Positions 23,019 through 33,045 of a stretch of 64,000 nucleotides of DNA are shown in pieces. The stretch is from NCBI RefSeq assembly GCF_023065955.2, contig NW_026622763.1:82813299-82877298 (forward strand). Direction: 5' to 3'. The DNA comes from Ursus arctos (taxonomy: Eukaryota > Chordata > Mammalia > Carnivora > Ursidae). The notes under the pieces were generated by a model. The model saw only the letters and a list, made by a program, of their open reading frames with translations. It was not told the DNA's origin and ran no database searches. Position numbers and translations under genes: made by a program. Every line of letters begins with the position of its first letter. The stretch's first letter is position 1.

Positions 23019-23475
23019 TCATAGAGTAGCTCTATTTTTAACTTCATGAGAAACCTTCATACTGTTTTCCAGAATGGCTCTATCAGCTTGCATTCCCATC
23101 AACAGTGTAAGAGGCTTCCCCCTCTCTACATCCTCACAACATCTGTCATTTCCTGACTTGTTAATTTTAGCCATTCTGACCAGTGTGAAGTGGTATCTCA
23201 TTGTGGTTTTGATTTGTATTTCCCTGATGACCAGTGATGTGGAGCATTTTTTCATGTATCTGTTGGCCATTTGGATGTCTTCTTTGGAGAAATGTCTGTT
23301 CATGTCTTCTGCCCATTTCTTGATCAGATTATTTGTTCTTTGGGTGTTCAGTTTGATAAGTTCTTTACAGACTGTGGAAACTAGCCCTTTATCTGATATG
23401 TCATTTGCAAATATCTCTTCCCATTCTGTTGGTTGTCTTTTGGTTTTGTCAGCTGTTTCCTTTGCTGTGCAAAGG
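23019..23475 (-). pseudogene. L1 ORF2 C-terminal relic
   Basis: The minus frame encodes the cysteine-rich C-terminal area of L1 ORF2p. It includes [14 protein letters not shown] and [20 protein letters not shown], then [20 protein letters not shown]. The frame continues upstream to 23522 only because of foreign bases inserted at 23476-23515, which supply the initial residues of the open frame. Confidence 0.8.
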
Positions 23476-23515
23476 AAAAATCCTAGGAGAGTACACACAG
23501 CACAATAGTACACAA
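23476..23515. other. Foreign filler in L1 ORF2: 25-bp inverted copy of the insertion flank
   Basis: Bases 23476-23500 are the exact reverse complement of 22165-22189, the older-L1 flank immediately beside the younger L1. They replace the conserved ORF2 stretch that normally follows 'tttgctgtgc' ('agaagctttttat...'). The filler continues for about 15 more bases. This looks like a template-switch product. Confidence 0.85.
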
Positions 23516-23659
23516 GTCTCAATAGTTCATTTTTGCCTTTGCTTCCATTGCCTTTGGAGATGTGTCTAGTAAGAATTTGCTGTGGATGAAGTCACAGAGG
23601 TTGCTACCTGTGTTCTCCTCTAGGATTTAATGGATTCCTGTCTCACATTTGGGTCTTTC

Positions 23660-25179
23660 ATCCATTTTGAGTCTATTTTTGTTTATAGTGTAAGAAAATG
23701 GATCAGTTTCATTCTTCTGCATGTGGCTGTCCAATTTTCCCAACACCATTTGTTGAAGAGACTGTCTCTTTTCCATTGCATATTCTTTCCTGCTTTGTCA
23801 AAGATTAGTTGACCATAGAGTTGAGGGTCCATTTCTGGGTTCTCTATTCTGTTCCATTGATCTGTGTGTCTGTTTTGTGCCAGTACCATACTGTCTTGAT
23901 GACTACAGCTTCATAATAGAGCTTGAAGTCCGGGACTGTGATGCCACCACCTTTGGTTTTCTTTGTCAACATTCCTTTCACTATTTGGGGTCTTTTCTGG
24001 CTTCATACAAATTGTAGGATTATTTGTTCCAGCTCTGTGAAAAAAGTTGGTGGTATTTTGATAGAAGGTGCATTGAATGTATAGATTGTTCTAGGTAGCA
24101 TAGACATTTTAACAATATTTGTTCTTCCAGTCGATGAGCATGGGATGTTTTTCCATTTCTTTGTGTCTTCCTCAATTTCTTTCATGAGTGTTCTATAGTT
24201 TTCTAAGTACAGACCTTTGCCTCTTTGGTTAGATTTATTCCTAGGTATCTTATGGTTTTGGGTGCAATTGTAAATAAGATTGACTCCTTAATTTCTCTTT
24301 CTTCTGTCTCATTGTTAGCGCATAGAAACACAACTGTATTTCTGTGCACTGATTTTATATCTTGCCACTTTGCTGAATTCCTGTGTAAGTTCTAGCAATT
24401 TTGGGGTGGAGTCTTTTCAGTTTTCCACATAGAGTATCATGTCATCTGTGAAGAGTGAGAATTTAACTTCTACTTTGCCAATTTAGATGCCTTTTATTTC
24501 TTTTTGTTGTCTGATTGCTGAGGCTGGGACTTGTAGTACTATGTTGAACAGCAGTGGTGACAATGGACATCTCTGCCATGTTCCCGACCTTAGGGGAGAT
24601 GCTCTCAGTTTTTCCCCATTGAGAATGATATTCACTGTGGGCTTTTCATACATGACTTTTACAAAATTGAGGTATGTTCTCTCTATGCCTACACTCTGAA
24701 GAGTTCTAATAAAGAAAGGATGTTGTACTTTGTCAATGCTTTTTCTGCATCTACTGAGAGGATGATATGGGTCTTGTCCTTTCTCTTATTAATGTAGTGT
24801 ATTCCATTGATTGATTTGCCAATGTTGAATCCACCCTGAAGCCCAGGAATAAATCCCACTTGGTTGTGGTGAATAATCATTTAACGTACTGTTGGATCCC
24901 ATTGGCTAGTATTTTGGTGAGAATTTTGACATCTATGTTTCTCCTTTTTGGTGCAGTCTTTGGTTTTGGGATCAAGGTGATGCTGGCCTCATAGAAAGAG
25001 TTTGGAAGTTTTCCTTTCATTCCTATTTTTTGAAACAGCTTCAGAAGAATAGTGTTCATTCTTCTTTAAATGTACAGTAAAATTCCCCTGGGAAGCCATC
25101 TGGCCCTGGACTCTTGTTTTTGGGAGATTTTTTATTACTGTTTCAATTTCCTTGCTGGTTATGGGTCTGTTCAGTTTAA
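23660..25179 (-). pseudogene. L1 ORF2 reverse transcriptase relic of the younger L1
   Basis: Fragments at 24003-24185, 24689-24880, 24877-25059 and 24989-25198 give RT-domain pieces ([51 protein letters not shown]). The catalytic box reads FTDD near 24440-24451 rather than the usual FADD. Multiple frameshifts and stops make it inactive. Confidence 0.8.
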
Positions 25180-25187
25180 GTCTTTTT

Positions 25188-25302
25188 TTAATTTCCATTT
25201 TTACAGTTACACTCTATCCTTTCATTGTATGTAATTTTATTTTTGTATATATATGTTTTATATATATATATAAATATATATATATACACACACACACACA
25301 CG

Positions 25303-25338
<36 letters not shown>

Positions 25339-25840
25339 ATTTTGGGATGTAGTTTCTTCTAGCAAACAAACCAAAATACACCCAGGATATAGTGTATTGC
25401 TCTGTTCTCTTCACCTGTCTGATAATATTCTCTCTTTTTTTCTTTTTTTAAAGTCTTTTTGAGTTTTCATCTTTACAGTTACATTCTATCCTTTCAATGT
25501 ATTTAATTTTACTTTTGCATACATATGTTTTTCTTTCTTTACAATTTTGGCATGTAGTTTCTTCTAACAAACAGACCAAAATACACCCAGGATATAGTGT
25601 ACTGCTCTGCTCTTTTCACCTGTTTGTTTATATTCCTTTTTATTCTTTGTCTTCTAATTTTCATTTTTTACAGTTACAATCTATCCTTTCATTCTATTTA
25701 GTTTTATTTTTGTATATATATTTTTTTCTTTACAATTTTGGGAACTAGTTTTCTAACAGACCAAAACACACAGAAGATCTCGTGTATTTCTCTGGTCTGT
25801 TCACCTGTCTGATTATATTCTCTCAATTTTATATAATTTT
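25188..25840 (+). repeat. Three tandem ~180-220-bp repeats in L1 5' UTR
   Basis: Units begin near 25192, 25464 and 25660. Each has 'ttacagttacaatctatcc', 'ctttacaattttgg', 'aacagaccaaaatacaccc' and 'cacctgtctgattatattc'-like blocks. The first unit is lengthened by a microsatellite. They are likely promoter monomers of the L1. Confidence 0.8.
25250..25340. repeat. Compound (TA)n(CA)n(TA)n microsatellite
   Basis: TA-rich run, then CA units with one CG interruption, then TA units, located inside the first 5' UTR repeat. Open frames over it encode only HTHTH or VCVCV runs. Confidence 0.95.
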
Positions 25841-25944
25841 TTTGTTTGTTTCAGGTCTCTTCTGATTTGTTTAGGGTATCTCTGGGGTCATTGTTGCCAT
25901 TTTAGTATTTTGTTCTCTCACTTGTCTGTTCTTCTCTGGATAGA

Positions 25945-26860
25945 ATGATGAGACAGAAAACTCACCTCAAAAAGAGAACAAGAGGCAGTACTGACTGCTA
26001 GGGACCTGATCAGTATGGATATAAGTAAGATATTAGAACTAGAGTTCAGAATAATGATTATAAAGATACTAGTTGGGCTTGAAAAAAGCATAGAAGACAC
26101 TAGAGAATCCCTTTCTGGAGAAATAAAAGAACTAAAATCGAATCAAGTTGAAATCAAAAAGGCTATTAATGGGATGCAATAAAAAATGGAGGCTCTAACT
26201 GCTAGGATTAATGAGGCAGAAGAGAGAATTAGTGACATAGAAGAAAAAATGACGGAGAATAAAGAAGCTGAGAAACAGAGAGATAAACAATTACTGGATC
26301 ACAAGAGGAGAATTTGAGAGATAAGTGATACCATAAAGTGAAACAATATTAGGATAATTGGGATCCCAGAAGAAAAGGAATGGGGGGGCAGAAGGTATAT
26401 TGGGGCAAATTATAGTGGGAACTTCCCTAATCTGGGGAAGGAAACAGGCATCTAAGTCCAGGAGGCACAGAGAACCCTCCTCAAAATCAATAAAAATAGG
26501 TCAACACCCTGACATATAATAGTGAAGCTTGCAAATCTCAGAGACTTAGAGAAAATCCTGAAAGCAGCTTGAGACAAGAGGTCCTGATATACAGGGTTGG
26601 GAACATTAAACTGGCAGAAGACCTATCCACAGAGACTTGGCAGGCCAGTAAGGGCTGGCATGATATACACAGGGTACTAAATGAGAAAAACATGCAGCCA
26701 AAAATACTTTATCCAGCAATGCTCCTATTTAGACTGGAACAAGAGATAAAGAGCTTCCAGTACAAATAGAAACTGGAAGAATTTGTGATCACTAAACCAA
26801 CCCTTCCAGAAATATTAAAGGGGATCCTCAAAGCAAAGAGAGAGCCCAAAAGTAACAAAG
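25945..26860 (+). pseudogene. L1 ORF1 relic of the younger L1
   Basis: Begins at 'atgatgagacagaaaactc', with the coiled-coil-like part around 26020-26280 (glutamate/lysine-rich). It continues to RNA-binding parts such as KNMQPKILYPAML near 26690. Several in-frame stops (the first after about 17 codons) and frameshifts inactivate it. Confidence 0.8.
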
Positions 26861-26914
26861 ACCAGAAAGGAACAGAGACAGTATACAGAAACAGGGACTT
26901 TACAGGTAATACAG

Positions 26915-28214
26915 TGGCACTAAATTCATATCTTTCAATAGTTACTCTGAATGTAAATGTGCTACATAGTCCAATCAAAAGACACAGGCTATCAGATTGG
27001 ATAAAAGAAGAAAGACCCTCCATATGATGTCTGCAAGAGACTCATTTTAGACCCAAAGGCACCTCCATCATTGAAAATGATGAAGTGGTAAACAATTTAC
27101 CATGCTAATGGACTTCAAAAGAAAGCTGGGCTGGCAATCCTTATATCAGACAAATTAGATTTTGAACCAAAGACTGTAATAAGAAGTGAGGAAGGACATT
27201 ATATCATAATTAAAGGGTCTATCCAACAAGAAGATCTAACAATTGTAAATATTTATGCCCCTAACATGGGAGCAGCCAATTATATATGCCAATTAATAAC
27301 AAAATTAAAGAAACACATCAATGATAATACAATAATATTAGGGGACTTGGACAACCCACTCCCTGCAATGGACAGATCATCTAAGCAGAAGATCAGCAAG
27401 GAAACAAGGGCTGAATGACACACTGGACCAGATGGACTTCACAAGTATATTCAGAGCCTTCCACCCTAAAGCAACAGGATACACATTCTTTTTGAGTGCA
27501 CATGGAACATTCTCCAGAATAGATCACATCCTGGGTCACAAAACAGGTCTCAACCAGTACCAAAAGATTGGGATCATTCCATGCATATTTTCAGACCACA
27601 GTGTTTTGAACCTGGAACTCAATCACAAGAGGAAATTTGAAAAGAACTCAAATACATGGAGGCTAAGGAGCATCCTACTAAAGAATGAATGGGTCAACCA
27701 GGAAATTAAAGAAGAATTTAAAAAATTCATGGAAACAAACGAAAATGAAAACACAACTGTTCAAAACCTTTGGGATGCAGCAAAGGCAGTCCTAAGAGGG
27801 AAGTATATAGCAATACAAGCCTTTCTCAAGAAACAAGAAAGGTCTCAAATACACAACCTAACCCTACACCTAAAGGAGCTGGAGAAAGAACAGCAAATAA
27901 AGTCTAAACCCAGCAGGAGAAGAGAATTAATAAATATTAGAGCAGAAATCAATGAAATAGAAGCCAAAAGAACAGTAGATCAACAAAACTAGGAGCTGGT
28001 TCTTTGAAAGAATCAATAAGATCAATAAACTCCTGGTCAGACTTATCAAAAAGAAAAGAGAATGGACCCAAATAAATAAAAGCATGAATGAAAGAGGAGA
28101 GATCACAACCAACACTGAGGAAATACAAACAATTATAGGAACATATTATGAGCAAATATATGTCAACAAATTAGGCAATCTGGAAGAAGTGGATGCATTT
28201 CTAGAGACATATAA
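26915..28214 (+). pseudogene. L1 ORF2 endonuclease relic of the younger L1
   Basis: Starts with the endonuclease N-terminus (TLNVNVLHSPIKRHRLSDW), followed by broken middle parts. A 186-codon open stretch at 27432-27992 holds the conserved SRIDHILGHK and the IFSDHS motif with the catalytic histidine. It ends before the RT domain at the inversion breakpoint. Confidence 0.85.
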
Positions 28215-28217
28215 TCT

Positions 28218-29262
28218 TCTAGGATATTTAGGTTTTAGTTCTCACATTTAGATCTTTAATCTGTTTTGAGTTTATTTTTGCATATGGTGTTAGAATGTGG
28301 TCCAATTTAATTCTTTTGCATGAAGCTGTCTAATTTCCCCACCACCATTTGTTGAAGAGACTGTCTTTCCCCCATTGCATATACTTGCCTCTTTTGTCAT
28401 AGATTAATTGACCATATCAGTGCAGGTTTATTTCTGGGCTGTCTGTTCTATTCTATTGATCTGACTATTTTTGTGCCAGTACAATACTGTTTTGGTTACT
28501 ATAGTTTTGTAGTATATCTTGAAATCTGAGATTGTAATACCTCCAACTTTGCTCTTCTTTTTCAAGATTGCTTTCAATATCTGGGGTCTTTTCTGGTTTC
28601 ATAAAAATTTTAGGATTATTTGTTCTAGTTCTGTGATAAACGCTATTGGTGTTTTGATAGGGATTGTATTAAATCTGTAGCTTGTATTGGGTAGTATGGA
28701 CATTTTAACAATATTTGTTCTTCCGATCCATGAGCATGGAATATTTTTCCATTTGTTTGTGACATCTTCAATTTCTTTCATCAATGTTTTTATAGTTTTC
28801 AGAGTATAGGTCTTTCAGCCCTTGGTTAACTTTATTCCTAAGTATTTTATTATTTTTGGTGCAACTGTAAATGGGATTGTTTTCTTAATTTCTCTTTCTG
28901 CTCCTTCATTATTAGTGTATAGAAATGCAACAGATTTATACATATTGATTTTTTTTATCTTGCAATATTACCGAATTCATTTATCAGTTCTGGTAGTTTT
29001 TTGATGGAATCTTTAGGGTTTTCTATGTATAGTATCGTGTCATCTGCAAATAGTGAAAGTTTTACTTTTTCCTTACAAACATGGATGCCTTTTACTTCTT
29101 TTTCTTGTCTAATTGCTGTGGCTAGGACTTCCAGTACCATGTTGAATAAAAGTGGTGAGAGTGAACATCCTTGTTTTGTTCCTGATCGTAGGGGAAAATC
29201 TCTCAGTTTTTCACCGTTGGGTATAATGTTAACTGACTGTTTTTACATGTTTTTGGTACTTC
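28218..29262 (-). mobile_element. Older L1, right piece of the split element
   Basis: Continues the older minus-strand L1 from 22189. 'tctaggatattt' at 28218-28229 repeats the left junction 'cctaggattttt' (22178-22189) as an imperfect target-site duplication. It covers ORF2 RT and thumb regions. A frame at 28955-29140 keeps the FADD catalytic box ([14 protein letters not shown]). It is homologous to 23614-24650. Confidence 0.85.
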
Positions 29263-29799
29263 TGCCCTTTGAGGCATCTGCACTAGCTGGACATGATCAG
29301 TCTAACAGACATTCTGCTAGTGAGAGCTTCACCCTTATTTTGAAATGCTCCATTTAAAAAACTTTGATTGAATTACAATTTTATTTGCATTTTCACAAAC
29401 TCAAAGCATGGATTTCATTTGTGTCTCACTTCATGCTGTTTTTTCTTGTCCATCAGTTGCACTGCCTCAAGTGTGGCTCTGTCACACACTCGCAATGCTG
29501 AGTGGGTCTGGTGAAGGAGAAGGGTAATGATGAAGACCAAGAGAGAAGATGAGCTACCAAAGGTGAAAAGATCCTTTGGCACAAAATCTCATGATTCTAA
29601 CAGAAGTTACCAGAGAGATTTGAACTGTGGCCTGTTAACACATTTGTTCAAAGAGTGAACAAAGTCTCACTAATAAAGTTCTTCTCTTGGCTTGGCTGAA
29701 TTAGAAGCCATCTTGAAAAGTTATTTAGGTCAACTATTAAATCCACCTTCCTCTTTCATTTTACCTTTCACAAATTTTTCCTCTCTGTCAACTAACCAG
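29263..29799. other. Unique sequence, nothing recognised
   Basis: No gene or repeat identified. Confidence 0.4.
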
Positions 29800-30100
29800 A
29801 AAGAATGACATTTCCTGATTATCCAAAATTGCATTTAAACCTTGTGGAACTAAAAACACTTTGCAGGAACCTGAAAGGGAATTTTATAGAGATGTTTATT
29901 GACCTTTCAGTTAATGGGGCTACGGGGGTGGGTAGAAGAGTACAGACTGTCCTTAGGTTAAATAAAAAGAAATCCCTCTTACCACATGGTCTGTTCATCC
30001 CCATTTCTGACAGAAAGGAAGTCGTATCCCTGGTAGAGACACACTTAGTGAAAGATATCACTGTATAATGGTTTGTCTGATTTTTAAAGACCACTTTTTC
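29800..30100. promoter_or_regulatory. Candidate conserved noncoding element
   Basis: Repeat-free block open on both strands (29805-30068 plus, 29819-30094 minus), with 'attgacctttcagttaatgg' and a balanced base composition unlike the AT-rich flanks. Neither frame resembles a known protein. Low-confidence call. Confidence 0.25.
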
Positions 30101-30388
30101 TATTATTTATAGTAATCATAAAATCTATGATTATGATTACCAATTCAGTATAGTATGATATAATAAAAATTCGTCATCACACTCATTCCTTGCAAAATTC
30201 TGATCCCTAATCAGTGTTCCAAGAAAAATGATTACAAGATATCTTAAGGGAAAATAAACACATTTACAGATATCTTGTTTAAGTGATCCTATGTGTGCAT
30301 AGCTTACCTCATAGTCAAATTCTATTCTAATACCCCAGAAATATGTACACAAATGTTACTCTTCCAATGTGTGGCAATGTTTTCTATA
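30101..30388. other. Unique sequence, nothing recognised
   Basis: No gene or repeat identified. Confidence 0.4.
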
Positions 30389-30408
30389 CTATTTTAATGT
30401 TCTATTCT

Positions 30409-30596
30409 TTTTTTAAAAAAAGATTTTATTTATTTATTTGACAGAGAGAGAGACAGCCAGCGAGAGAGGGAACACAGGCAGGGGGAGTGGGAGAGGCTCC
30501 TAGCAGAGAAGCCTGATGTGGGGCTCGATCCTAGGACTCTGGGATCACGCCCTGAGCCCAAGGCAGACGCTTAACAACTGAGCCACCCAGGTGCCC
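30409..30596 (-). mobile_element. Carnivore SINE with 20-bp target-site duplication
   Basis: Antisense SINE ending 'aactgagccacccaggtgcccc'. The perfect 20-base duplication (ctattttaatgttctattct) lies at 30389-30408 and 30597-30616. An internal deletion after 'agtgggagagg' removes about ten bases. Confidence 0.96.
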
Positions 30597-30616
30597 CTAT
30601 TTTAATGTTCTATTCT

Positions 30617-32821
30617 AATATTAAATCTAGCATAACTGATAAAATGAAATAAATTTGATGCCATCAAAATAAAACTGCTTAAGGTTGAAATCCTTTCAAA
30701 AGTTGTCAGTTTGGTTGTTTACTTGTTTATTTGTGGTAGGTCAGGGATTCTCATGCATCTAAAATTTAAGATTTTCAAATAGCTAGCAAAAGCATGGAGT
30801 CTCTTATTGGCATTTTTCCGAAGAATAATATTATATCATATCATGAACAAAAAAAGTTATACCCTACATGTAATGCTAAGGCAAAGCAAAGTCTCCAAAT
30901 TTCTAAATAACTCCATTACTGCCACAGCATATGTATTTTTCCTAGGTAGTACCCTGATATCTGGTGGAGTGCTAACCCGGAACAGTTGTTAAGTTTCACT
31001 CACCTACACTAACAAAAGGTAAGGTTTATTTCTCCTAGTTTTCTCTGTGACCTACAGCCCTGCCTTCATTAGATAAACTGCTTGAACGGTACTGGCATGA
31101 AAGGACCCAGTCAATATCTAAATTTGCAAAAACTACAGGAAGATAGTCAAACCTGAAAAGAAAGTTCATATAGTAGAAAAGATAAAATAGAAAATTCTAA
31201 GATTTGAAGGATTTCCTTATTTTTTCCCCTTTGCTTACAGTTCAGAAAACCAGATTAATGGTATCTGTTATGAGAGACAGCTTATTAGTGAAATTAAACC
31301 TTCCATCAGCTGGAAAGACAATCATACATGGGAACTCTGACACAATCAGGTGCTGTCCGTGTTCAGTATTTCAGTAATCATGATGGTGTGGCGATGGAGG
31401 AACAGCTGTCCTTTCTCACTAATTGGTTACCATTATTACTGTTATTATTTTTTTAAAGGGGGATCAAATAAAAATATTCATTCTATTAAATGAGAGTCAA
31501 AATAAACTCTAATGAACTTGATTTTAGCAAATGTTTGCCACTTCCCTTAATGTATAGGTAAGAAACTGGTTTCCCAAAAGTTCAGATTGACTGTTAATAA
31601 ATGTGTTTGATTCTTCTGTGAGGACATAATAAACCCTATGAGATGAACTAACTCTTCTCAGGTCCCAGAATACCATTCAGAAATTATGTTTTATGAGGTC
31701 AATCCATGTGAATTTGCTCTGACCAGTGTCTATGAAAATCTATGTAAAGATATGCTCAGCATGCATATTCTTTAAGTGTTTCAACCAAGGCTAGCCACTA
31801 GATTTACTTTCCTGAGAGGCTAAAAATTTGAAGTGAATATAGAAAATGGCAGGCAATCTGTTCAAGTTCTGGTGTTCTGACCTCAGTGTTCAGAGGGCTT
31901 TCCAGGTTAAGGAAGAGAGTGTTGTTAATTATGTGAGAATTTTGCCCTCTTGTAAGCAAAGGGCAACATTATCTCAAAAGGCTGATCCAAAGAGAGAAAG
32001 CAGTACAGTAGTATATTGCAAATTAGATGTAGTTTTTAGTAGTTCAGCACTTTATGAAAAATCTCTAAAGTATCATTCTTTCACTCTTGACTGAGACTGT
32101 ATTGTTTTCCCACAACAAATTCCTAGTACCCGCAGAGATCCTGCAGAAGTCAAGAATCTACCACCTGGAAAGAGAGAACTCCACTCATGAAATGCCTTAC
32201 CAACACCAAGAGGTCTGTGGGAAGATGGCGCCTATGTGTTCAAGGGATATCAGTATTGCAATATGTGCTATCAGGAAACAGTAGGCTCTAGAACCTGGGG
32301 TTGGTTCTCTGACTCACGCATCCTGTTTAATATCAGCTGGCAATGTAGTGCCCCTAAAGGGACAGTTAGTGCACTGCGTAAGGGATAGATCCAGGTTTTG
32401 TGGGTATAGAGAGTTGTACACACTGTAAAAACCAGGCATGCTATGTGAGTGGAAGTTTGGGTAAAAATCAGAGGGTCCAGCATTAAGAAGTCTCTGCTAT
32501 ACTCCATGTTATATTAACATGATACAATATCATTGCACCACTCAAGTGTATACGTGGAAGATCTAGAAATGTGTTTGTAGCATGATGTTATAAAGAACAT
32601 AATGAACTATAATACAGTATGTACCTATGATTGTATCTATGAAAACTTAAGTGTCCAGGTAGGAGGTAATAGGTAAAACCATGACATACACTGGCTGGGA
32701 TGGTGAGAATATGAGTAATTCTACTGTTTTATTATTTTTCAACACTATGTTGTCTTTTAAATGAGGAAACAATGAGAAATGTTAAGGTGTAGAAGGAAGA
32801 GATGAATGAAGGTCAGTCAAG
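30617..32821. other. Unique sequence, nothing recognised
   Basis: Non-repetitive DNA. Small frames at 31846-32094, 32087-32284 and 32271-32507 have no family resemblance. The 31230-31440 part (ccttccatcagctgg, gtgtggcgatggagg) has a conserved-element look, but nothing firm. Confidence 0.35.
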
Positions 32822-32835
32822 AAATACAGTTGAAG

Positions 32836-33031
32836 GGGCACGTGGGTGGCTCAGTTGTTGAGCATCTGCCTTCAGCTCAGGGCCTGATCCCAGGGTCCTG
32901 GGATCAAGCCCTGCATCGGGCTCCCTGCTCAGGGAGCCTGCTTCTCCCTCTCCCACTCCTCCTGCTTGTGTTCCCTCTCTCGCTGGCTGTGTCTCTCTCT
33001 GTCAAATAAATAAATAAAATCTTTTTAAAAA
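32836..33031 (+). mobile_element. Carnivore SINE, full length
   Basis: Sense SINE with head 'ggggcacgtgggtggctcag', a CT-rich stretch 'cttctccctctcccactcc' and tail 'aaataaataaataaaatctt'. Flanking repeats 'aaatacagttgaag' (32822-32835) and 'atatataattgaag' (33032-33045) are an imperfect target-site duplication. Confidence 0.92.
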
Positions 33032-33045
33032 ATATATAATTGAAG

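Larger units (their letters stand above)
22190..25179 (-). mobile_element. Younger L1, 3' segment of a 5'-inverted insertion
   Basis: Carnivore-type L1 3' UTR and ORF2. The A-rich tail (T-rich on plus) lies next to 22190, and the ORF2 sequence runs leftward from 25179 (KLNRPITSKEIET). With 25180-28214 it makes a nearly complete element. The two pieces are inverted relative to each other, as produced by twin priming. A SINE interrupts it at 22672-22856. Confidence 0.85.
25180..28214 (+). mobile_element. Younger L1, inverted 5' segment
   Basis: L1 5' UTR, ORF1 and the first part of ORF2 on the plus strand. It meets the minus-strand 3' segment head to head at 25179/25180. Its distal end ([10 protein letters not shown], 28214) and the start of the other segment (LNRPITSKEIE) are neighbours in a normal L1, with only a few tens of bases missing. 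This is the signature of twin priming. Confidence 0.85.

Noticed and set aside
25152..25414. Frames with HTHT or VCVC runs
   Set aside because: They are translations of the TA/CA microsatellite in an L1 5' UTR.
27432..27992. 186-codon open frame as an active endonuclease
   Set aside because: The element has an early stop in ORF1, frameshifts on both sides and an inversion that removes RT from the same strand, so it is a relic.
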